Of a stretch of DNA of 64,000 nt, positions 45,901 to 57,900 are shown piece after piece; positions within the stretch are counted from its first letter, which is position 1, and the number at the start of each line of letters is the position of its first letter. The stretch spans positions 27,699,118 through 27,763,117 of the forward strand of contig OX442314.1 of NCBI GenBank assembly GCA_949358305.1, read 5' to 3'. Under the pieces are notes generated by a model. It was not told the origin of the DNA. It saw only the letters and a program-made list of their open reading frames with translations, and made no database searches. The position numbers and the translations under genes are program-made. This DNA comes from Strigamia acuminata (Eukaryota > Arthropoda > Chilopoda > Geophilomorpha > Linotaeniidae).

Positions 45901-48900
45901 AACATCCACGCTGGCAACAATTGAATGTGGTTGCCTAAGACCTTGTCAAACGAGTGCTTATACCCTAATAGTCAAGACCGATACTAGTTAAGTCAAACGA
46001 TATCATTTTTAGGTGTAATTATAACAAAATTATTCATCTTTCACTCTTAGATTTTGAAGATGAACCCAGTAGTAGAGATTTAGCAAGTATAAATCTTAAA
46101 GTGATGGAAGAAACATTTGTCAGAATGACAGAAATCTACATTTACAAAATTTCTAATTTGGTGATCGATTTTGGCGGTAATCTAGGATTTTCTTTGGGAT
46201 ATTCGCTCCTCTCTATAATCGAAATTGTACAATTTGTTTCGCTTTTGTGCTACAATAAGTATATTAGACCTATTCGACTACAAACTCACATTAAAACAAA
46301 AGTCATTTATCAAATTAAAATGTCAAATTTGAAGAAAAAGACAAAGAAGACTTTGCCTCAAACCTCGCCCATGCTACAACGTACGTTTTTCATTCTCATT
46401 TTGATTTGTGCTTTCTTAGCAGTTTATGTGAGCAAAGAAAGAATTACATTATATCTGAGTGAACCAACAAGATATGTGGTAAATATTCAAGAAAATGACA
46501 CATTATATATGCCCAACGTTATTGCATGTATGGATGGACACTTAATGACACACTACAGAAACCGATATGCCAAAATTACAGGCATTCCAGAATGCAAAAT
46601 TCACTTTGTTGATTTAATGAATACAACTATCAGAGAGAAAAAGCCATCAATGGAAGATGTATGGCGCTATCAAACACCTATAATGGACACTGTTTCCATG
46701 GAGACTGCAGCAAGTGTAAGTGTTTGGTCTGATGTCCAAAAGTGTAAAAGAACAGTAATCGTTGTCTTTATGTTTCATCCGTGGGATGGGATGACATGAA
46801 ATCCTGGTTCTTAACCTTTGTAGCAGTTGGCAACCCTTGACTTTTGCAGTCTCTGCTCACAGCTTACCAAAGGAAAATATTTTTGAACTAAGTTTTTACT
46901 TTTAACCACTTCTGAAGTAGATTTGTAGAATATCTATCTTGCACCCCCAGGTGGTTGTGACGATTCTACTTTTGGCTGAATATACAGTATTAGCCTTTAA
47001 AGATAAACCTAAACCTACAGAGTTAGACTAAAACTGTGCGCTAACACAGGTAACGTGATTATGTTTATTATAAAGTACGACTGGATTCTAGGTTCTGGGC
47101 ACGTGTAAACAGGCAGCATCGTCTGGTTGAGGATCTGGACGGGCCAAGGGATAGGGCTGGCTTCGCGGCATCGTCACAATAACATTACATGGTCGTATTC
47201 GGCCACGTGGCTGAAATGCACAAAGATGCAGAGAATCCTCTGCATTTACCGAGATTTATAACATCGATTATTCAATTGATGGAATCGTGATTCGAACAAT
47301 ACTAAACTATAAAAACATAACAAATAAATAGACCCCGGATAAATGCATAAATGCATAGAATATATTTATATTGAATAAAAAGCTGAAATTGGCTTAAATT
47401 GCATATTTCGCAAAAATCGGTAAATAAATGCATAAATCGCCATTTTTCCGAGAAAAAACTGCGATTTATGTCTTTTTTTAACGATACGTAACATGTACGT
47501 ATCAATTTTTGTCTTTTTTTTTAAGACACGTATTGTGTACTTATGCTTGCATTCGGAAAACTGAGGATTTTGCCAAAAACAGACACCAGGGGAAATCACT
47601 AAATTAGTGTCTGGAAAAAGTTTTAAGAAATAAACAAATAAACAAATAAAAAAATAGCAAAAAATGAATTGTAATTACTAATTATAATTCATTTACATCA
47701 AGAACACTTTCAAATGGCATTAAGTTGTTATTTAACACCTGATTTCACTTGAATAATTTTTTTTATTTTGCATATTTGTATTTTTATTTTGCATAAAATG
47801 GAATTTTTGGTGCTTATTTTATGCGCATAAAACGAATTTTATTTTGCATAAATATCCGGGGTCTACAAATAAAAGTTAGATATTAATAGAAACTGGATAA
47901 ATGCATAAATGCATACAAATAATTTTTATTGAATAAAAAGCCGAAATTGGCGATAAATGCATATTTTTGAAAAATCAAAAATAAATGCATAAATCGCCAC
48001 TTTTTCCGAAAACATGGCGATTTATGACGTCTTTTTACGATACGTAACGTGTACGTATCAATTTCTGCCTTTTTAAAGAAACGTATTGTGTACGTTTCAT
48101 GTACGCTTCATTTGCATTCGGAACTGAGGACTTCGCCTAAAACAGAAACCAGGGGAAGTCACTAAATGTGTGAAATAAACAAATAAAAAAGTTAAAAAAT
48201 AGAAAAGAATGAATTGTAATTACTAATTATAATGCATTAACATCAAGAACACTTGGAAATGGTATTAAGTTGTTATTTAACACCTTATTTCAATCGAATA
48301 AATTATTTTATTTTGCATATTTTTATTTTTATTTTGCATAAAATGAAATTTTTAGTGCATTTTTATGCACATAAACCAAATTTTATTTTGCATAAATATC
48401 CGGTCTCTAGATATTAATATTATCGGCGGGGTCAGTCACGATGGTTTTAAGGCCATCGCGGGAGATTATTACACCTCCATCCGCCACATAGTCATAACAA
48501 CTAAGAGCCATGACGGTCGTAGAATCATGAATGATCCATGGCTGGGAGGATTTATTGTTCGGGTATTCCTTCCCGCATGATAACACTTTATAAATACAAC
48601 AGCAATTCAATTACTCGGGCGAGCTATTGCCGAAACACACGACAACAAGTCATCACTTTATAGTCAAGCTACTGAGGGGGTCTAATGCTTTTCAATAGAG
48701 AGATCACAGACACAAACCAAACAGAAAAACAGAAAAAGCCGCAGTTCAGAAGTCGGTTCATTTCGTCGCCGACGGTTTTGTAGTTTTAGTGCCCAAAAAT
48801 CAATGTTTTTACTAATTTTTTCTGTGGGTCATTTTGTCGCCGGTCATTTCATCCCCACTCATTTCATCGCCGTTCATTTTGTTGACGCTCATTTCATACT

Positions 48901-51900
48901 GTGGTGGTTTTAGGGTTATATTTTGAAGAAAGATAGTAGATGCATTCAGCCTTCCTCTTCTCGTTGGTGTACGCATATCCCCCCATGCACAACTTGGGTT
49001 TATTTCGATTGGTCTTGCTCATCACAATGTCATTACAAGTGGCCATTCTACAGCAAAGCGATTGTAGTTAGTAATCAATCATTTGATATGCACATCTTTT
49101 ATACTACACCACAGGGCTGTAATGTCATACAAACGTAGGTCACGTTTATCTAACAAACGTAACACCCTGGGCGTCGAAACGACCAATAGCCAACAAAACA
49201 ACTAATAGGCGACGAAATGAATGTCGAAAAAACGACTGGTGACGAAATGACCGGCGACGCAACCATTGGCGACGAAATGACCAGCGACAAAACAAACAGC
49301 GACAAAACCATCGGCGCCGAAATGACCATACAAAAAAAAGAAACAAAAATTTACCAACGCTGAAAAACACCCATATTTCATCGCCGTTTCCGGCAACAAA
49401 ATGATCGGGAACGAAACGTGGGCGACGAAATGATTGAACTCTGCCATTCCAGGGCGGGCAAGATCATGCCCAGGCACAAATTAGTCACCTCTAATCTTAT
49501 TGTTCTCAAGAACTATACAGGGTGTCCCAAAAGTCTGAACCACCCTAAATATTTCATGAGCAATTGCATCTAGGCCAACTTTGATGAAACGATCGTATAG
49601 TAAGTTGGGTGAGAGCAATCCAATGACGTCATCAAATTTGACCTTGGAGGTCATTTTCAAGGTCATTCACTTGCTAACTTCTAAACCAATCAGGTTAAAG
49701 CAAAATTTCCAATTAGAACGTTGTAGAGCATGGCCTAATTAGTCTAGAACTGTTCTTAAAAAAGTTATCTCGTACTGAAAGGTTTTGAGAAAAAAAGGTT
49801 TGAAATGTTAGTCAACTCAGCTTTGTAACTCAGCTTTGTAACCTAAAACTATTGAGGCAACCAAGCTAATCCTCAATTAGGATACTTTATTGGGTCATAC
49901 TTGTAAGTAGAAGAGAGGAAACACAAAAGAAAGGAAATAATTAATTTTGGAAATACATTCCACATGATAGTTTTAGGTTACAAAGCTGAGTAGATTAACA
50001 TTTCAAAACTTTTTTTCTCAAAACTTTTCAGTAAGAGATAACTTTTTTAAGAACAGTTCTAGACTAATTAGGCCATGCTCTACAACTTTCTAATTGGAAA
50101 TGTTGCTCTAACCTGATTGGTTTAGAAGTTAGCAAGTGAATAACCTTGAAAATGGCTTTAGAGGACAAATTTGATGACATCATTGGATTGCTCTCACCCA
50201 ACTTCCTCTACGATTGCTTCATCAAAGTTGGCCTAGATGCAATTGCTCACGAAATATTTAGGGTGGTTCAGACTTTTGGGACACCCTGTATAGTTCTTGA
50301 GAACAATAAGATTAGAGGTGACTAATTTGTGCCTGGGCATGATCTTGCCCGCCATGGAATGGGGATTTACCACAGCGGGAGGGACGCATACATCAAGTAA
50401 CAACAAGACAGGGACTAAGATTGCTGAATTTTTGCCTTTAATCGTTGTCTAGGGGTCGGGTCATCTATCTTACTGTGTGGCTGTGCCGTTAGGCATGCTA
50501 CACCGGCATCCGACCCGTCATACCCAGGGCCTAAGTCTCATGGGTAACGTGGTCAGTTGCGTTGGACGAACATTGTGTCGTACTTACCCGTACAACCCAT
50601 CTAGCCGCTCATGGAGGCTGCAGCAGGCACAACTTCCTTTTACTGAGCGTCACAGTGGTGAATGGTGAGAGCAGCAGAGTCAGCAGTTGTCTCTGCTGTG
50701 GTTGGGACCGTGGCAACTCACCCTGGCACGTCTTCACCCTCGGCTCTCTCAGCAACGTTTCTCTCTCACCACACCACTCAGCTCCCTCCTCGGCCGGTCC
50801 ACTCCTCCAAGAGTTGGACAGCTTGGAGCCACCAGGCGGTGTTTGGAGTGACTTAGGCCACTAGGGTGGCCAAACAGTCACAAATTGAATACCAGAATCT
50901 AGAGATTCGGAGGTCCAATCTAAAGACAGGACCAAATCTCGAAGAGTCCAATTGGCTCTCTTCACAGGTAAGTATAAACATTAATATTAAGGAGTTTCAT
51001 TAAATGAGCGATTATTGTGATTAGTTGATTATTGAAATAATCGTAATCACTCAATTATTGAGGGCCCAACAAAAATCTGATTATGTGATTATTGCTCCGA
51101 TGGGCGGAATTGTTTAAATTGTAACCTAAATACCGTACCGCCCCGTTTAAAAGCCCGGGCGTTTAATTCTTTTTTTCAGCCGCCCTTCCCGGCGGCTATT
51201 TGAGGCCCGGCGCTAAAATGAACCAGGCGCTTAACCAGAAAAAAATGTAAATTATTGATTGGAAACTTTATTTTTTGCTCCGTTGTTGTAAAATCCATCC
51301 AAACACAGCTGATTCCGGCCCCAGTCATTCGTTTTTTAACAATCTTCGTCGTATTGTTGGTTTTTTTAGCTATCGCTGCTTCCAAATACCGAAACAGTAC
51401 TGCACGTTATCTAGACGTACTCGTTGACCCGGCGCTTATTTGAACCCCGGCGTTAATACGGGCCAGGCGCCTATAAACTTTCCGGGTGCTGACTGCCAGG
51501 CGCTTAAACGGGGCGGGCGCTTAAATGAACCCGGGCGTTTAAACGGGGCGTTACGGTACGTTGCAATTGTTTAAAAAAAGTTTCTACAAATGCAGCCGTG
51601 GTAATTCATCCCCAAGCCATTTTACTATTGGGATCGTTTTTCTGTATGTGTATTTGTCCACAACATTGAATTAAGGGTATCATGGACCAATATACTTATA
51701 AAAAAGTATTGGAGGATTGTTATGCTTCCATTTGAAGATGATAAACTGTCTTTGACTTGGATATTTCAGCAGGAAAATGATTCTAAGCACACAGTCAAGT
51801 CAATTGCTCAGTGTTCCAAACCCATCACACTTAAGTTTTGACTTGGGCTGCACAATCACACATACAAAATTTTGGTTAACCAACATAATATTGAAATATA

Positions 51901-54900
51901 TTGTTCAAATAAACAATGATTTTCTGAAGAAACCGGTTTTTTTTGTGCTTTTTTTGAATGTGGTGCTAAACTTTTGTCCAGCACACAAACACTAAAAATT
52001 ACTATTATTAATTACGATGGATGATTTATTTAAATTTTTTAACATTTTCTAAGGCAGAATTTAATGCTGAATTCATATTTTTTATCAGAAAGATGCTGCA
52101 GGCTTTACTTTTTTGTCAAAACACAAAATAGTGCAAGTGACGGTAGTGGTGCTAAACTTTTGGCCACCACTGTAGTTCATGCACCATCTGTTGAAAAGCA
52201 CTGCATAAAATACTTGTAGACACGAAATGTGTCAAAGAACATCGGAAAAACAATGTCTGCCATCCAATCCCCAATGGGTCGAAAACTGTGGCAGTGATTG
52301 AATATACAGTAGATCGATTTGCATTGGATCAAAAGGCATTTGACAAACCTATTTTGAACCTGTTATACAGGGTGGAACAAAAGTCTGTTCCCCTCGAATA
52401 TTTCCTGAGCAATTGCATCTAGGCCAACTTTGATGAAGCGATCATATAGGAAGTTGGGTGAGAGCAATCCAATGATGGCGTCAAATTTGACCTTGGAGGC
52501 CATTTTCAAGGTTATTCACTTGCTAACTTCTAAACCAATCAGGTTAGAGCAAAAAAGTCAATTACAAAGTTGAAGAGCACCATTTGTTTAGTCAATATCC
52601 ACTTTTAAATCTTATTGTTACCTTTTCTTATCTTGTGAAAAAAGTGAAAACATAAATTTCAAAACTTCCTCAGTTACTAGAAAAAAATCAAATCAAATCA
52701 AATTGAAGTTTTCTTTAACTTCTGTATTAGAATAATGAGGATAAGGAAAGGATAATTAGTCCAGTATTTGCTCAATGTGCCGACCACCAGCACCAAGACA
52801 CAATTCTGCTCGGTTTTGTGTAGATTTGTACACTGCATCGATTGTTTGTGGTGTGATTCCAGCACATGCTGCTGTTATTCGATCTTTGATTTCATCTATA
52901 AATGCTGGCTGAGTTTTGTAGACAACATCTTTTACATGACCCCAAAGAAAGAAGTCTAATGGTGTTAGGTCAGGAGATCTTGGTGGCCATGCTATTGGCC
53001 CTCCTCGTCCAATCCAATGAACTCCAAATAAGGCATTTAAATGCTGACGAGAAGCAAGTGCGAAATGTGGAGGGGCACCGTCATGTTGATACCACATTTG
53101 ACGTGCCGAGGCCAGTGGTAAGTTGTCAACATACTCCTCAACTGTATTTGTCAAGATGAGATCACAATAACGCTGGCCTGTTAAAGTGCCATTGAAGAAC
53201 ACAGGACCAATGATTTCTTTGTTGTAGATTCCACACCACACATTACAGCGCCAATTTACTTGGTGTGCTACTTGGCGTAACCATCTAGGATTTTCTGAAG
53301 CCCAATAATGGAGATTGTGTCTGTTGACAGTTCCATTGCGTGAGAATTGGGCCTCGTCTGACCACAAGACTTTTTGAGGAAACAGTTCATCATTATCAGT
53401 TTGGGTTAGGAACCAGTCACAATACTCTGCTCGAGTATTGAAATCAGTTCCATGAAGTTCTTGGTGGCAGTGTAAATGGTATGGATGGAAATGATTGGTG
53501 TGCAGTACTCTTAACACAGATGTATGGGCACAACCAACATCATTAGCAATTGCTCTGCTGCTGAGATGTGGGTTTGCTCCTACTGCTGCCAGAATTGTTG
53601 TGCTCATGTCATCATTTGTCACTGTTCTTGGCCGACCTTGTCGAGGACGTGACTGTACACTTCCCGTTTCCCGGAATCTCTGAACAATTGATCGAAGTGT
53701 TCGTGGTACTGGATGACGTCGATTTGGATATTTTGCACTGTACAACCTAGTTGCGGCTGCACCATCTTCATTTGCTGCACCATAGCAGAACATCATGTCT
53801 ACCATTTCTTGGTTTGTGTATTCTGACATAATGTCTGAAATTTGGATCTGGAAATTTTTTGAGTTTTTCTGGGAAATGAACGTGAGAACTTTGTACTGAA
53901 AAGCAAGCACTTATTAGGATCAGCTTGTAATGAATCGCGTTTCTAAGATTAAATTAGACACGTTTTGAAATGCAGTATCTCAGGAGCCTGGTTTGAGTAC
54001 CTGCCCGGCAGTCAATGTACACCGGAAGTTGGTGGCATACACTCCAAATACCTCTAGTCTTTACACAATTTTATTTTTTACCGGGCCTTACCAAGCCTTA
54101 AAAATGGAGACAGAAATGTTGAAACCAAAGAAATTTGGAAATTGACGCGTACTGACCAAGCAAATGCAAGGCAGCACGCCCGAAAAGAAACTAGACACGG
54201 AAATAATGGCTACATAAATCTTGCCCTATTCTGAGGCACACGTCACGTTGCTAAAATAAACAAAGGGAAAAAACAAAGGAATTCAAATGGAATAAAAACG
54301 AACGAAATGCGTATTCAAATGTGGTGAAAATGGAAAAAACTCAGTGGTCAGGAAATTGGTCCACACTGAGCAATGGGAAAGCAAAATATCAGCTCCCAAG
54401 TGAATTATGCAGGCTTGTGAGAATACCGGCTAGTTAAAGCTCTTACACATTCAAAGCTCAAAGCACAACTGACTTGAAAAAGGAAAAAGAGGTGAGAGCT
54501 AAACTTGGTCCAGAATAGACTGGGCCAAGCTTAACCAATCACGGAAAGGTCAGGAAACCAATCAAATGCATCGGTGCATACCAAATGGGTATGACTCATG
54601 ACGATGCATTGAAGGTTTAGAAATATGCAAAACAAAACATAGAGAAAAGAAAGTAAACCAGGAAAGAAAGGTCGAAATTGAAACAAAATAAGAAAAAGTT
54701 AAGAGAAACTAACATAACAAACTTCAACACAAAATAAGGTAGGACTAGGAATTAGGTTTAATGAACGAACAAAACAAACAATGCACGAATTATGCCAACA
54801 AAACAATTGGAAACACAGGGGAAAAAGCGCGTAGAACTCGTGCGCGTATCCCTGGACCGTGACAAGCTGAACTGACAGTTAAGTTTTTATGTTCAGTTAA

Positions 54901-57900
54901 CATGCTTAGTTTCTGATTTTTTTTGTCACATTTTTTTTTGAGTTTTGAAATTTATATTTTCACTTTTTTCACATGATAAGATAAGGTAACAATAAGATTT
55001 AAAAGTGGATATTGACTAAACAAATGGTGCTCTTCAACTTTGTAATTGACTTTTTTGCTCTAACCTGATTGGTTTGGAAGTTAGCAAGTGAATAACCTTG
55101 AAAATGGCCTTCAAGGTCAAATTTGACGCCATCATTGGATTGCTCTCACTCAACTTCCTATATGATCGCTTCATCAAAGTTGGCCTAGATGCAATTGCTC
55201 AGGAAATATTTGAGGGGAACAGACTTTTGTTCCACCCTGTATAGACTGTGCTAGTGCTAGATCAAACTAGTCCTTTCTACTAAATTCAATCATTTACAGG
55301 ATAATTGTGCATAAAATGTATTTTCTTGACAGAACCTAGGAATAAAAGCAAATGTATCTTGGAGCAAAATAGCTATGCACACAGGAACATGTTATCAATC
55401 TCGAATAGGTGATTAAAATTTTTTACAAAAATTATAATTGTATAACCATTACTACCGTCTTTCCCCGAATACAACACCATGGTGTTGTATTCGAATACAA
55501 CACCAGGGTGGTCTTATATTGGAATACATCACTGTGGTGTTGTATTCGAATACAACACCAGGGTGGTCTTATATTGGAATACATCACTGTGGTGTTGTAT
55601 TCGTCAAATAACATGTAAGTTTGTAAAAAAAAGAAAATTGCTTCCCAAATTGATTTATAAACATGATAGCCTCTAACAACATAAGGGTGCGTTTGGATCG
55701 GTTTAGATCGGTTTTTTAAAAAATCCGACCCAATTCAAAAAATTGCGGATGGGTAAATTGATGATTCAATCCTATCCGAAAAAAAATGGCGTTCTATCCA
55801 ATCCTATCCGCATTCAATTCAAACCGAATGCGGATTTCGGATCGGATTGAGTTCCAAATTTCACATTTCGCAATACAGTGTAGGCTGCGTAGCCCGGACA
55901 TAGCACCATCCGGACAGCTGTGTGGTCCGGACAGTTTGGAGGGCCTGATTTAGTCCCATCCACTACCCAGCAATATTAAATCTCCTCTCCCATCCGGACA
56001 TTCCCTAGACCGGACAAGTTTCTGGGTCCCGTCCTATGTTCGGGCTACGCAGCCTACACTGTAATGTTGAAATAAGTTTTAAAAAAAGTATTGTTTAGTT
56101 TTATTGAAAATTCCAAAGATTTAATTGAACATTAGAACTTAGAAGTTAGGAAATAAAAATTAAAAATTAGAAAATTATAATGAGAAACTTGGCAGATTGA
56201 ATTTTTTGACTATTTCAATTTTATCCATGATTTCAAGCACATGGAGGCAGTTATGCTTTCTTTGGATAACGTTCTGCGATTTGGAGGAAGCAAATCAACT
56301 CCACCAGAAAACTCTCTCTCTATTGGAACTAATGTGACGATATGGCACTTATATACCGGAAAAACGAAATACAAACGTCCTATAAACGAAACTATGAAAG
56401 CATATAGACGAACATGCACGTCCTAAACACGTTATTTTTATTTCATCAGCAAAAAAAAAATTGGATTATATGAATCGGTTTCGGTTTTTTCAAACATCCC
56501 GATCCGAAATGTACGGATAAAAATCTGGAATATCCAATCCGATTAAAAAAAACGGATTGCTTTGAGGCCATCTGAAACTGACTCAATCCAATCCGAATTC
56601 GGTTTGAATCGGATTGCATTCGATCCGACCCCACCCTTAAACAACACTAACTAACTTGAATTCACACATTTCTAAACAACCCTGTTTGCACCACTGCACA
56701 ACACACCTTCAATAAACAAATTTGTTAAATGTGTATGTTTAATATGTAAAATCCAGTGCACGTTTCGGTAGCGTTTTGGAAGCGTGCACTGTACGTCTTT
56801 CATAGTTTTCTAAAAATTCGAATATAACACTATGGTGTTATAGCTGAAGTAGTGATAAATTCGAATTTTTGCTCAATGTTTACAAACTTGCCATTTTGAG
56901 CAAAACTCGAATACAACACAATGATGTTATATTCGGGGGAAGACGGTAGTGTAATGACCTTATTTTCTTAGAACCACTAACATATGCAGGAGTTGCTTCA
57001 GCAATATTTTTTAGTTTTCGACCAAACAAAGATCAAATCTGTAAGCAAAATGAGTATGAGGTAATGAACACGTTCCATTTGTCATCAACTCTTGAATTTT
57101 GCACGGGACTCGAATAAATACACAAGTTGCACAATACTTATCCAGCGGGCGGACAAGAATCGCCGTCAAGAGTCATAGTAATTCATCATTTTGATAAATT
57201 ACTGAAAACATTTGCAGTAAGCACTGAGATGAAATGTACTGTCACGTGCACAGTTTTCATCCCTTTTCTAATTTATCAGATTTTTCCATTTTATTATTTT
57301 TCTAAGTTAACCTATTTTTATTTCTATTATTTCTGCAAGTGATCTTTTATAATGTATGCGCAGATAATTCTTTGCGCATCACATTATTTTCTGATTCATC
57401 TTTAGTTCTGCCCCACCCCTGATCACAATTGACATTACCTGCCAATCATGTGATCAGAGCTGATTTCTGGGCTAACAGACCTGTAAAATTCACTTTCTGG
57501 CTTGATTGTCGACAGAATACATCTCTCTGGACTTTCAGTTAGTTAGTCACTCTTCTTTTAAACCCTGGCACAACACAGAACCTTGGTTAAAACCCAAGTC
57601 ATCTGCTAGTGCAGGGTTTCCCAAACGGTGAGGCGCGCCTCACTGGTGGGGCGCGAGCTGATTATTGGTGGGGCGCACCCATCATACATGCCTAAATAAA
57701 ACAAGCTTATTTTGCAAACTTTTATAAATTTTTAACCAAAATTATACAAAATTATATAAAAAATTATACAAAGTTTTATGCAACTTTATATTAAAATTTC
57801 TTTTTTTCTTTTTAGTAGTATATTTTTTAAAAATTTAATGCACTGGTAGATGAAGTGAGGCGCAGAAGATCGCCTTGCTTAAAAAGTGGGGCGCGATGCT

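Larger units (their letters stand above)
46955..48670 (-). mobile_element. TIR repeat family R2, copy 2, interrupted
   Basis: Starts TTGTGACGATTCTACTTTT and matches R2 copy 1 in reverse, through GATGCAGAGAATCCTCTGCA to about 47290, then again from TTATCGGCGGGGTCAGTCAC (about 48420) onward. The gap between is filled by two copies of another element (47331-47863 and 47889-48410). The right end is approximate. Confidence 0.65.
55452..56949. mobile_element. CTACCGTCTTCCCC element with nested insertions, intron 8 of copy B
   Basis: Ends CTACCGTCTTTCCCCGAATA and TATTCGGGGGAAGACGGTAG. Short inverted modules with CGAATACAACACC/GGTGTTGTATTCG lie inside the left end. Copy A has a short uninterrupted intron here (35151-35213). 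Two further elements are nested within: 55682-56639, and within that 55876-56061. Confidence 0.8.

Noticed and set aside
55409-55618. Frame with repeated TTLVLYSNTT-like text
   Set aside because: Caused by inverted GGTGTTGTATTCG modules in a transposon end.
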